64,000 nucleotides of DNA, from positions 735,237 to 799,236 of the forward strand of contig NZ_JAMDLI010000007.1 in assembly GCF_023721815.1 (NCBI RefSeq), in the 5' to 3' direction. Numbering within the stretch: the first letter of the stretch is position 1; each line of letters opens with the position of its first letter. Position numbers and translations under genes: made by a program. This document shows, piece by piece, positions 17,682-25,608 of the stretch. The stretch comes from Pleomorphomonas sp. JP5. GTDB lineage: Bacteria; Pseudomonadota; Alphaproteobacteria; Rhizobiales; Pleomorphomonadaceae. Under the pieces are notes generated by a model. It worked only from the letters and a program-made list of their open reading frames with translations. It did not search any database and was not told where the DNA came from.

Positions 17682-18010
17682 ACAGAAACCTCCCGCACTG
17701 AGGCGACCAGACGGTCGATAGTCGTGGTCAGAATCTTGTCGGCTGCCACTTGATCCATCTCGAAAGTGCCGATGCCGGCGACGGAATCCTTCTTCAAAGC
17801 GAGATCCGAGCGAGTTGCCCACAAAGCTTGAACACCGAGCAGAGCCGCAGCCTTGAGCGCGGGCGGAAGAGGATCGGCATCGACGGGACAGCCGATACGG
17901 CCGAGGTAATCCTCGGCCGCATCAACCAGCAGGGTAAGAGTCCCATCCTCGTCGTTCCCGGCGATCTTAAGATGGGCCTTGGCCTCGGCGAGGGTGAGAA
18001 TAGCCACCAT
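17678..18010 (-). CDS. Head-tail connector protein (gp6-like)
   Basis: 110 residues, starting MVAILTLAEAKAHLKI. It has the helical pattern of the phage gp6-like / DNA-packaging connector family, with a DAAEDYLGRIG helix and hydrophobic LPPALKAAALLGVQALW helix. Such proteins form a ring under the portal and join head to tail. In a satellite without tails, this is the interface through which it would accept a helper phage's tail. Its start shares one base with the capsid stop (TGATG). Confidence 0.85.
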   Translation of the reverse strand: MVAILTLAEAKAHLKIAGNDEDGTLTLLVDAAEDYLGRIGCPVDADPLPPALKAAALLGVQALWATRSDLALKKDSVAGIGTFEMDQVAADKILTTTIDRLVASVREVSV

Positions 18011-19266
18011 CAGACCTCCGCGAACGCGAACGCCTCGGGATGCCGAACGGCAACATCAGCGTCGAGGAAGGCGTGAAGGAGGACGCCGCCGTTGCTGGCA
18101 ACGTCCGGATGGTAGGGGTTGAGCAGGATGTCGACGGCGGACCAGTAGCCGACAACAAGCTCAGACCAAAGGCCAAAGATCAGGGCCGACTTGTTCGTGC
18201 TGGTGCCGAGGTTGGCGGGCACCTGCGTCGTCGTTTCGACGCGCTGGTCATGGAAGATTTCAGCCACCGGCATCGTGTGGCCGTCCGCGTCCTTCAGCTT
18301 GCGCACCGCCTTCATGACGGTCGGATTAGTCAGGAACGCGCCGGTTCCGGTGATGTCGTCCATCTCCAAGGCGGCAATCAGGTCGGCCGCCGTGTCGCTC
18401 AGGAGCGTCGATGCCGTCACCGTATTGATGCCGGTAGTGTTCAGGAGGCCAAGAGGCTGGTTCGCGGTGCCGGTGCCGGCAATCGCCGCGAGATCAAGCG
18501 CCTGGGCGAGCAGCTGTCCAATATCCTGGCGAAGAATATTCTCGACGGCAGTGCCGGACTGCAACGTCAAGCGCCGCGACATGCGATATTCGCCGCTCAC
18601 CGTCTTGGGCGACATGGCGACCTTGCCGAAGGTGGCCGTGGAACGCGTCGTGTCCGCATTCTCTGCGATCCAATGTGCCGTGCCCGAGGTCAGCATGTTC
18701 GGCAATTCCATGTCGCCGGTAAGGCCACGCATCACCGTAGCGCCCATGCCTTCGACCTTCAGCGCCGGGCGATTGATGCGGCCGGCGACAGCCGCGAGCG
18801 TAGTCGGGACCAGATAACCACCAGCCGCCGGGGTGCCGACAAGCTGGCCGTCGCGTGTTTCACCACCGAGAAGAATTTCCGAGGGAACGGTAATGCGGAT
18901 GCCGTTGGCAAAGCCAGAACGGGCTTCACGGCCGCGAGAAAGCTCCTGACTGATCTCGGCCTCGCGGCCTGAGAGACGACCAGAGAGCGCGCCGCTGATG
19001 GCATTTGCGAGGCTATAAGAACGCATCTCCGCCGCCATCTCGCGGCCGCCGACCGGCTCAGCATTGGCCCGGCGCTCCATCTCGTCGACAGACTCGACGC
19101 GGGCGATCCGCTCTTCGATCTGGCCGACCTCGGCCTTGATCTCACCGAAGCGCTTAGCCTCGGTCTCATTCAGATCACGGCCGGCAGTCTCGGCGTCGTT
19201 GAGCAACTTACGCATCTCGCCGACCTTGGCCGCGCGGGTTTCTTTCAGTTCGTGCAGCTTAAGCAT
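18010..19266 (-). CDS. Major capsid protein, HK97 family
   Basis: 418 residues from ATG 19266, with AAGGAT upstream. The first about 70 residues form a Glu/Lys-rich coiled coil typical of the HK97 delta (scaffold) domain. The capsid fold follows, with the GGYLVPTTLA strand, a long SGTAVENILRQDIGQLLAQAL-type spine helix, GTGTANQPLG and a VDILLNPY end region. It assembles the procapsid and should be cleaved by the adjacent protease. An intact, full-length capsid gene in an element with no tail genes is the key evidence for a capsid-forming satellite rather than random decay. Confidence 0.92.
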   Translation of the reverse strand: MLKLHELKETRAAKVGEMRKLLNDAETAGRDLNETEAKRFGEIKAEVGQIEERIARVESVDEMERRANAEPVGGREMAAEMRSYSLANAISGALSGRLSGREAEISQELSRGREARSGFANGIRITVPSEILLGGETRDGQLVGTPAAGGYLVPTTLAAVAGRINRPALKVEGMGATVMRGLTGDMELPNMLTSGTAHWIAENADTTRSTATFGKVAMSPKTVSGEYRMSRRLTLQSGTAVENILRQDIGQLLAQALDLAAIAGTGTANQPLGLLNTTGINTVTASTLLSDTAADLIAALEMDDITGTGAFLTNPTVMKAVRKLKDADGHTMPVAEIFHDQRVETTTQVPANLGTSTNKSALIFGLWSELVVGYWSAVDILLNPYHPDVASNGGVLLHAFLDADVAVRHPEAFAFAEV

Positions 19267-19448
19267 ACAGTTTATCCTTCTATGGGCCGGGCGCGTCTCA
19301 CGACGGGCGGCGAATGTTGCCGGTTTGTTCGATTGAACCATATGGACCAGCAAGGCGCTCTCCTGGCATCGAACTTCTCGTTTTTGGTCGACCGGCATCG
19401 ACCTCAAGGACTGGAGAGCAAAGTTCATCGAGGATCGTGTCCTTCAAC

Positions 19449-19913
19449 TCAATCAAGTTCGCCAACTATTGATCGCTCTTCCTCGGTAAAGTGGGAGATC
19501 AACTCGCGGGTTTTGCGGATATTGAACGTAGTGACCTTCCGAATGTCGCTTCCACCAAGCATCACTTTGTCCCAATCACTCGGATCAGGAACCTCGTCAG
19601 CCGGGAGTGCATGAACACCAGGCGGAACGAAATAATCGTAATATGCCGAGACAGCGTGAGCTTCCGGCCTCCGGCGCGCGACAGCAGCTACCTCACATGC
19701 GGTTGCGCCTGCCGTCGCTGCATCCATCCCGTCGTCCATCAGTTCTCGAAAGAGCCAGAGCGCGATCATGTCGTCAGGGTCAAAGAGCCGCGTACGACCG
19801 GGGATCGTCGCCGGAGCACAACCAAATCGACCAGCGGCGACGTGCTCGTTGAACCGGTCTCGATCGATGCGAGCAACCCGGCAGGCCGCTGCGGTGGTGA
19901 GCTTCACTGTCAT
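19449..19913 (-). CDS. MerR-like HTH regulator of the satellite
   Basis: 154 residues. The N-terminal about 75 residues look like a MerR-type helix-turn-helix: a LTTAAACRVARIDRDRF helix pair, a turn region, then a TRLFDPDDMIALWLF wing. A C-terminal half of unknown fold follows. AGGTAGG lies 7 bases before ATG 19913. It sits directly upstream of the capsid operon, and two 21-bp palindromes lie just before its start, so it is a likely activator or repressor of the head genes. The position before the capsid could also suit a small-terminase-like protein with an N-terminal HTH, which cannot be excluded. Confidence 0.65.
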   Translation of the reverse strand: MTVKLTTAAACRVARIDRDRFNEHVAAGRFGCAPATIPGRTRLFDPDDMIALWLFRELMDDGMDAATAGATACEVAAVARRRPEAHAVSAYYDYFVPPGVHALPADEVPDPSDWDKVMLGGSDIRKVTTFNIRKTRELISHFTEEERSIVGELD

Positions 19914-19932
19914 GTTTCAACCTACCTCTTCA

Positions 19933-19953
19933 CCTCTTGTTATTTACAAGAGG
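19933..19953. promoter_or_regulatory. Palindromic operator candidate 1 (satellite)
   Basis: Perfect 8-bp arms, CCTCTTGT and ACAAGAGG, separated by TATTT. It lies 20 bases before the start of the MerR-like gene and is a near copy of the palindrome at 19962-19982, with 29 bases between centres. Confidence 0.65.
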
Positions 19954-19961
19954 TAGATAAT

Positions 19962-19982
19962 CCTCTTGTGATTTTCAAGAGG
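19962..19982. promoter_or_regulatory. Palindromic operator candidate 2 (satellite)
   Basis: 7-bp arms, CCTCTTG and CAAGAGG, separated by 7 bases, in the same 21-bp frame as the site at 19933-19953. It abuts the stop codon of the gene ending at 19983, so a terminator hairpin role is possible but less likely because there is no T-tract. Confidence 0.6.
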
Positions 19983-20666
19983 TCAGGTAACGGCTGAAAT
20001 CACGTTTTCGTGATCGTCGACTAGTAGCGCTTTGAAAGCCGCAATTAGCGTCGGCAAACCAAAAGAGCAGGTTACGCGCCGATCTGTCTTTAGCCTCTCC
20101 ATGATGAGTGCTGTCTCAATCAAAGAGACCGGTATGCTGAACTCGGCGGACCATTCGATATCGTCCCAAGCGCGGTATTTGATCTCAACTCCGCTTAAAC
20201 TCAGCTTGACCACGCAATTCACAACGTCACCGGAGGCAAGCATCCGACTTTTCGCGATCTGGCGGAATTCATCACTTTTTTCCGGCCACTTCTCGTCGAT
20301 GTATCGCACACCCCTAAGAATGATTTCGGGAACGCCCCCGATAAGAAGCTCCAACGCTTCGCCAAAATTCTGCGCGCTGTTGATTGCCTGGAATGTCCGA
20401 AAGCCCTGCGGATCGGATGCGTCGTTGAGAATGAAGGCTCGGAAAAAAGCCACCCTCTCAGCAGCTTGTTTTGCATCGGAACCGCAGTTTAGCGCGATGA
20501 GCAAGTTAGCAGCGGCGCGCACGTCCATCTCAGCCGCCCCGACACCTCGCTTGCCGGTAGGAATGAAACCCGCCTCGCGGATCGTGCGGGCGTAATGGTC
20601 AATCGTCGGACGATCACGTCCGTCGACTTCGGTAAGTGCGGTCACAAGTGCAGGCAGCTTAGCCAT
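19983..20666 (-). CDS. Hypothetical satellite regulator-like protein, 227 aa
   Basis: Starts at ATG 20666 with AAGGAAG upstream; the frame is open further but without a better start. The N-terminal about 75 residues contain a helical segment (TIDHYARTIREAGFIPTGKR) with conserved basic turns that looks like a DNA-binding region seen in phage-encoded proteins of Alphaproteobacteria. The C-terminal about 150 residues are of mixed alpha/beta type with no known domain. Two palindromes of the ATTCTGT type lie upstream in the divergent gap. It may be the master repressor of the element, but that is inferred from position only. Confidence 0.55.
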   Translation of the reverse strand: MAKLPALVTALTEVDGRDRPTIDHYARTIREAGFIPTGKRGVGAAEMDVRAAANLLIALNCGSDAKQAAERVAFFRAFILNDASDPQGFRTFQAINSAQNFGEALELLIGGVPEIILRGVRYIDEKWPEKSDEFRQIAKSRMLASGDVVNCVVKLSLSGVEIKYRAWDDIEWSAEFSIPVSLIETALIMERLKTDRRVTCSFGLPTLIAAFKALLVDDHENVISAVT

Positions 20667-20679
20667 GGTGCTTCCTTTC

Positions 20680-20700
20680 ATTCTGTTTATCGCACAGAAT
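20680..20700. promoter_or_regulatory. Palindromic operator candidate in divergent gap, site A
   Basis: 7-bp arms, ATTCTGT and ACAGAAT, with a 7-base spacer, located 14 bases from the start of the 227-aa gene. It matches site B in length (21 bp) and arm sequence, and differs from the CCTCTTG sites. Confidence 0.6.
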
Positions 20701-20718
20701 GATGGTGCCCGCAAGCTT

Positions 20719-20739
20719 ATTCTGTGTGAGACACATAAT
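20719..20739. promoter_or_regulatory. Palindromic operator candidate in divergent gap, site B
   Basis: 9-bp arms, ATTCTGTGT and ACACATAAT (one mismatch), around GAG. The centre is 39 bases from site A. Its arm also pairs with site A's right arm, so the two sites read as one motif used twice between divergent genes. Confidence 0.6.
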
Positions 20740-20913
20740 GAAGCATCACGTTTCCGTGAATACGAACCCGGCGGGCCTCTCGGTAGGCTTGGCGGTTGCT
20801 CCGAACGCCTGATTTGCAACCGTTGTGTTTGGCGTTACCTGTCACCATCACGTCACGTGCAGTTTGCCGATCAAAGTGACGGGTCGGACAGGCGTTACCG
20901 AAGGAAAGCCTCG

Positions 20914-21177
20914 ATGAGCGAAGAGCCAGAACTATACGACTACCTGATGGCAAATGGATTTGTGCTTAGGGCGTTCATGTTGCAAGTTATCTCGGATATG
21001 GCACGCGACAAGAGCGATCCGAAGGCCTGGGTGAAGTCGTTTGTCAGTGGGATGCATGAGAAAATCGACTTTAACGAAGGGTATCTGGGCGAGCTTGGTC
21101 AAAAATACCCCGTTCATGAACTCGCCAGAACGGAGATCGACCAAGTAGGCCTGATCGTCTCCAAATCGCTCGGATAA
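20914..21177 (+). CDS. Hypothetical protein, 87 aa, only plus-strand gene of the satellite
   Basis: ATG 20914 is preceded by AAGGAAAG at 20901-20908. The product is acidic at its start (MSEEPELYDYL), contains a hydrophobic helix near residues 10-28, and has no recognised domain. It is divergent from the 227-aa gene and convergent with the terminase, whose stop directly abuts its own. The separate promoter and opposite orientation recall accessory or interference genes, or an anti-repressor, in phage satellites. No function can be assigned. Confidence 0.6.
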   Translation: MSEEPELYDYLMANGFVLRAFMLQVISDMARDKSDPKAWVKSFVSGMHEKIDFNEGYLGELGQKYPVHELARTEIDQVGLIVSKSLG

Positions 21178-22815
21178 TCATACTATCTCACACATTGGAA
21201 ACCACTCCTCCACATCTTCATGGCGCTCGGCGACGTTCAAAGCCATTGCCAGCGCCACGATACCGTCGATCCGGCCCGTCGACTTGGACTTATCGAGCTT
21301 GCGGTTGCCGGCTGGGTCGGGAACTGCGCGGGCGTTGCCAGCGTTCCACATCAGAACGGGCTGCATCGCGTGGCGGAGATTCCGTTCGGCGACAAGCCGC
21401 TCAAGGCGATCAACTGCGGGCGCCATGTCTCGGAACCCCTGTCCATGGGGAACAAGCTCAATGTCATCAATGCCCTCGTCGGCGAGAGCCCGCTTGAAAT
21501 CTTCGATGCGCCAGCGATCATAGGCCAGCTTCCGAATCTTAAAGCGGGCATGCAGGCGGGCGACCTCGGCAGCGACATAGCGAGGGTCAATGACGGCGCC
21601 GGGGATGGTGTTTAGGTGGCCTTGGTCTCGCCACACGACATAGGGAACGCGGTCTTGCTCGGCTTTGTCGGCGAGGCCAGAGTCGGGCAACCAGAACGAT
21701 GGCACCACGTCGAATCCCCCGTTGTCATCGGCAAAGACCAGCACCAGCGCCGTGAGATCGCGTGAAGCCGATAGGTCGAGGCCGGCGTAACATGGCCGCC
21801 CGGCGAGGGCGTCAAGGTCGACAGGACCGCCGTTCGCTTTCCATTCGCCAACGGTCAGCAGTGACGCTTCAGCGGAAACCCGCTGGTTCAGGATCAGGTT
21901 TCTGAAGGCCGCTTCCTTCGACGGCAGGCGCCTCGCCTGGTTCGCCATGCGCTCGACGTCGGGCAGGGACCGAAAGTCGCCAAGCGCGGGGTTTGCCGCC
22001 TGCCATGCCTCCATGGACCATGGATCAGCGTCGTCTGGCGCCGCGTAGAGCGTGAGGTGGAATGTCTTGTCCTCGATCTCGCCACGGCTCACGCGCAGAC
22101 CGTAATCGATCAGCTCCGACATTGGCGCCGTATCGGTCGCCGCCTGGGTCGAAATGACGAGCATCAACGGTTCAGAGCGGGCGCCCATAGCTGTATCCAG
22201 CGCGTCAAACAGGTCGCGACTTACGGCCTGCCCTAGCTCATCGTAGACGACGAAGCTCGGGGAGAGCCCGTGCTTGGTTGCTACGTCGGCCGATAGAGCG
22301 GCATACACACTGCCGGTTCCTCCGAGGTCTTCCATCTCTTTGGCATGACGGCGCAGCGAGATTCGCTCGCTCATCCAGTCGACGCGCTCGACGACTGCGG
22401 CCATCTCCGAATAGAGCCGCCCGGCTTGGAAGCGATCGTTTGCAGCCGAGTAGACTTCGCCGCGTTCCTCTGCCTCCGGGCCGGCGAGATGACAGAGGCC
22501 AAGGCCAGCGGCAAGGCCGGTTTTGCCGTTCTTGCGGGCCATGGAAAGGACGGCGGTCCGAATGTCACGGCGCCCCTTTTGCCCGGTATAGACAGCCTCT
22601 AGGAAGTCTTTTTGCCATGGCCTTACCTTGAACCGCTTGCCGGTCAGAACGCCACTGGTCACGGGCAGGCTGTCAAGGAAGGCGACGACACGTGCAACCC
22701 TAGACATGCGCGGGCGCTGCCACGGCATGACCTCGGAAACGATAGCCGGTGAGGCGAGATCGACAGTCGCAACCGGCTTTTTGATGGGCTTCGCGCCCGG
22801 TCCGCGCTGACCCAT
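21178..22815 (-). CDS. terL: Phage terminase large subunit
   Basis: 545 residues. The ATPase domain has a Walker A-like SMARKNGKTG at 91-100 and a Walker B VVYDEL at 189-194. The C-terminal nuclease domain shows AGLDLSASRD, AYDRWRIEDF and GRIDGIVAL acidic positions. It pumps and cuts DNA into the capsid through the portal. The start shares one base with the HNH stop (TAATG). No recognisable small terminase subunit sits beside it; HNH-terminase pairs of this type are known to act together in genome cleavage. Confidence 0.93.
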   Translation of the reverse strand: MGQRGPGAKPIKKPVATVDLASPAIVSEVMPWQRPRMSRVARVVAFLDSLPVTSGVLTGKRFKVRPWQKDFLEAVYTGQKGRRDIRTAVLSMARKNGKTGLAAGLGLCHLAGPEAEERGEVYSAANDRFQAGRLYSEMAAVVERVDWMSERISLRRHAKEMEDLGGTGSVYAALSADVATKHGLSPSFVVYDELGQAVSRDLFDALDTAMGARSEPLMLVISTQAATDTAPMSELIDYGLRVSRGEIEDKTFHLTLYAAPDDADPWSMEAWQAANPALGDFRSLPDVERMANQARRLPSKEAAFRNLILNQRVSAEASLLTVGEWKANGGPVDLDALAGRPCYAGLDLSASRDLTALVLVFADDNGGFDVVPSFWLPDSGLADKAEQDRVPYVVWRDQGHLNTIPGAVIDPRYVAAEVARLHARFKIRKLAYDRWRIEDFKRALADEGIDDIELVPHGQGFRDMAPAVDRLERLVAERNLRHAMQPVLMWNAGNARAVPDPAGNRKLDKSKSTGRIDGIVALAMALNVAERHEDVEEWFPMCEIV

Positions 22816-23210
22816 TATTCAGACCTCCAAAACTTAGTGCGCGTTCGTCCCCCAAGCCGGTCGGGCATCCCCGCTGGCTGGTGATCGGAGGGGGTATATC
22901 CCTCTGCAAAAAATGGATGGTCGGGATCGATTGGCAGACCGTCGATGTCCACGCCCTTGAAGCGAATGCCGCTGCCGCCTCTGCGATCCACCGCGTTCGT
23001 CTTGATCGAATGACAGCTGGCACACATCGACATAAGCCCGTCGAAGCTCGGGAAGGCATCACCGCCCGACGTGATAGATCGAATATGGTCGACGTGCCGA
23101 GCGGGGCGGACGACGCCGCGCCGCTTGCACGGCTCACACAGCGGAGACTCTGCCAGCTTAGCCGCTCGGAGTCTCTGCCATGCGGCGGTGTTGTACGGCC
23201 AATCAGCCAC
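22815..23210 (-). CDS. HNH endonuclease, packaging-associated
   Basis: 131 residues. The HNH core runs from about 25 to 75: zinc-binding CEPC, then HVDHI with the catalytic His, and MCASCHSIK as the second cysteine pair and final His. HNH proteins next to TerL are required for terminase-mediated cleavage in phages such as HK97 and in capsid-forming satellites. It overlaps the 64-aa gene by 8 bases and TerL by one. Confidence 0.9.
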   Translation of the reverse strand: MADWPYNTAAWQRLRAAKLAESPLCEPCKRRGVVRPARHVDHIRSITSGGDAFPSFDGLMSMCASCHSIKTNAVDRRGGSGIRFKGVDIDGLPIDPDHPFFAEGYTPSDHQPAGMPDRLGGRTRTKFWRSE

Positions 23211-23397
23211 GCGACACCTCCCGCGCCAGCTTGCGAAGCTCCGCGACGATCTCGCTCTTGTCGATATGGAAGCGCTCCGGGTCGCGCCGATCCGGTCCGA
23301 GACGGGCCACCTTGTCCGCTAGTGCGAGGAAATTATCGGCCCGCCTCCATGTAGGGGCGATAAGATTGGTAAGGGGATAAGAGGCGTGATCACTCAT
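23203..23397 (-). CDS. Hypothetical satellite protein, 64 aa
   Basis: Start taken at ATG 23397 because AGGAAGGGAGGG lies just upstream; an in-frame ATG at 23421 would add 8 residues. The protein is helical and basic, with RRADNFLALADKV and DRRDPERFHIDKSEIV segments. It lies between the helicase and HNH genes with overlapping ends. A small terminase or packaging-recognition role is conceivable from the position but no HTH is evident. Confidence 0.65.
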   Translation of the reverse strand: MSDHASYPLTNLIAPTWRRADNFLALADKVARLGPDRRDPERFHIDKSEIVAELRKLAREVSRG

Positions 23398-24529
23398 CGC
23401 CTTCCCTCCCTTCCTCATCATCCCCGTTTCTTATTTCCTTATCGCTCTTACCGGGGGTTGAGGGTTGAGCGTCGATAAGGTCGGTCCTTTTGGGGTGAAT
23501 GTAGCGTCCGCGACCGGCTTTCAGCACTTCGCCAGCCTTGCCCATCTTGAAGAGAAGCTGATCCACGTTGTTTCGCGGCATGCTGGTTGCCACTGAGATG
23601 TCGCGAGGCGATAAGGATTCATCCGCCTCGATAAGAACCGATAAGATTTCCTGCCGCTCATCCGTCCGTCGCACCTCGGACGCCGCACCCAAGATTGACC
23701 ACAGGCCGCCGTCGAACCTGAGAGCCGTCTCCTGTTCCTCCACATCTCGGCCGCGTACGTAGAGGGTCACCCCATTGCCGTCTCGGTCGAGAACCAATGT
23801 CGTGTCGGCACATGCGGACAGACCATTGGAGCCAGACAGCGCCTCAAGTGGATCATCCGCGCCGCCCTTGCGAGTATGGTGAAGGACCAAGACGGAAACG
23901 CCGTGGCGCGTGGCCCAAGCCTGCAAGCTACTGATCGTGGAGTAATCATTCTCGTAGGCGTTTCGGGCCATGCTTCCCGCCGGCTTGATCCGCTGGAGCA
24001 CGTCCACCACGATCAACGCCGGCCGGTCGCAGCTTAGGCGCCAGTCGTCACATGCGGCCAAGAACTCAGGGCCAAGGTCCGGGCTTTCCGTGGTGAATTC
24101 CAAACGACCAAGGTCCGGGGTGCTTCCGTCACCGGGGAACATAGTCTTGAGACGGCGCTGGATGCGACGTTCGCCATTCTCAAGATCGATATACAGCACA
24201 TCCCCACGCTGGCACGGCACGGCGCCCATGGCGAGACCACCAGTTGCGACCGCGACGGCAAAGTCGAGAGCGAGCCAAGTCTTCCCGAGTTTCTGCCGGC
24301 CTGCGAGGATCGAAAGACCCTCGGGAAGGTAGCCCGGCACCGTCCACCGCAGTTCCGCATATTCCGTGTTCATGATCGACTTTCCGGACCGGCAAGCGAA
24401 CTTCCGGGCCGGCTTGCGTTCGGGCTTCGGCGCTTCAGGCTTGCCCTCGTCGATTTCCTTTATCAGGCGTTTGACTTCGACGCCGGGGATTACGGGGAAG
24501 CCGGTCGGGTTGATTTCAGTGTGCAGCAT
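23390..24529 (-). CDS. RepA-like AAA/RecA-fold helicase ATPase
   Basis: 379 residues. The RecA-type ATPase core has Walker A GRQKLGKT at 78-85, Walker B ALIVVDVLQ around D176, and LVLHHTRKG as the sensor region. The C-terminal part (about 285-350) is a winged-helix-like segment (SPRDISVATSMPRNNVDQLLFKM) and the protein ends in an acidic tail. This matches the RepA/AAA_25 helicases of plasmids and phages that unwind the origin. It overlaps the upstream primase-like gene by 14 bases, so the two form a replication module. Confidence 0.85.
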   Translation of the reverse strand: MLHTEINPTGFPVIPGVEVKRLIKEIDEGKPEAPKPERKPARKFACRSGKSIMNTEYAELRWTVPGYLPEGLSILAGRQKLGKTWLALDFAVAVATGGLAMGAVPCQRGDVLYIDLENGERRIQRRLKTMFPGDGSTPDLGRLEFTTESPDLGPEFLAACDDWRLSCDRPALIVVDVLQRIKPAGSMARNAYENDYSTISSLQAWATRHGVSVLVLHHTRKGGADDPLEALSGSNGLSACADTTLVLDRDGNGVTLYVRGRDVEEQETALRFDGGLWSILGAASEVRRTDERQEILSVLIEADESLSPRDISVATSMPRNNVDQLLFKMGKAGEVLKAGRGRYIHPKRTDLIDAQPSTPGKSDKEIRNGDDEEGREGDE

Positions 24530-25400
24530 TTGAGGCCACCTCGCCGCCGATATCGTTCATGTCGGCGCCGGCCTTGGTCGGCGAAATGATGATGGCTTCC
24601 TTGCCCGCGTCTTCCCAACGGTTGCCAGCGGTGTCGGCTGCGGCTTGTCCAGTCGGATCGGCGTCGGCCGCCACCCATAGGCTTTCAATACCCGGCAGGG
24701 CGGGGAAACGCTCGACGCCTCCGGCCGACAGCAGGGACCATACCGCGAGGCTTTCGAGGTCAGGCAAGCGCCGAAGCGACAAGGTGCTTTCGATGCCCTC
24801 ACCGATTCCGAGTGAAAGCGTCACGTCTGCGGAGTCGGTGAATTTCACCGCACCACCGCCGACCGGGCCAAGGCATTTCCGGTCAATCTTGTTGCCGCTA
24901 GCATCGATGTAGGTCCGATGGATCGCCTTCGGCTGGTCCGTCTCGATATCGCGAACCAAGGCAACCATGAAGCCGTCGCGATGCCACCGAAGGGCCTCGC
25001 CGTCCGCACCGCTGGGCAGGACATGCCAGACGCCGCGCCGGTTGAGATAGGTCTCTGCCGGCGTTGCTGACAGATCGCGTGCCTCGCGCCAGATGCGCAG
25101 AGCGATGGCCGTCTTGGTCTCTGCATCAGCGTCGGCCGTATTCGTCGGCTTTGGCGGAGCGTAAAGGACTGCCGGCATGACCTCGCCACGAAAGCCGAGC
25201 TTGGCCTTCACGTAATCCCGGCAAGCGATTGGATCGTCTCCGGCGTGCGAGTTGACGACGAACCCCTCGGGCGCAGCCGGGTCGAAGCGGATCGACAGCG
25301 AACGGTCTGTTTTGGAGTGACCAGGGCCGGGAACATAGGCGTTTGCGCCGTTAGCCTCGCCGCCCAAAATAGCCGCCGCGACTCGCGGGTCTATCGACAA
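24516..25400 (-). CDS. Primase-like Toprim-domain replication protein
   Basis: About 294 residues from a TTG at 25400, whose product would begin MSIDPRVAAAILGGEANG. The GPGHSKTDRSLSIRF and SHAGDD segments match the N-terminal region of phage Toprim primases, and a Toprim fold follows with IGEGIESTLS (catalytic Glu) and VAADADPTGQ (DxD). The frame stays open through attR to an ATG at 25670, but that stretch is the antisense of the tRNA and would not exist in the excised circle, so the internal start is preferred. The ribosome site is weak. It probably primes replication with the helicase. Confidence 0.75.
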   Translation of the reverse strand: MSIDPRVAAAILGGEANGANAYVPGPGHSKTDRSLSIRFDPAAPEGFVVNSHAGDDPIACRDYVKAKLGFRGEVMPAVLYAPPKPTNTADADAETKTAIALRIWREARDLSATPAETYLNRRGVWHVLPSGADGEALRWHRDGFMVALVRDIETDQPKAIHRTYIDASGNKIDRKCLGPVGGGAVKFTDSADVTLSLGIGEGIESTLSLRRLPDLESLAVWSLLSAGGVERFPALPGIESLWVAADADPTGQAAADTAGNRWEDAGKEAIIISPTKAGADMNDIGGEVASNAAH

Positions 25401-25608
25401 ACGAGCCCGTTCGCGGTATACTGCAACCCTATTTGATTTTCCGCGATACCGATCTCCGCCGTTCCAGGTGCCAGCCTGGGCGGCGGTTTCGTTTTGGGCG
25501 GGTGGCCTTCCGCGACGGTTTGCATATCCGAGGCTAACGTATTGATCCTTCGTCAGGCAATTTGAACGCGGTTTGCCGTAAAGCTCAACAGAATCAAAGC
25601 CTAGCCCG

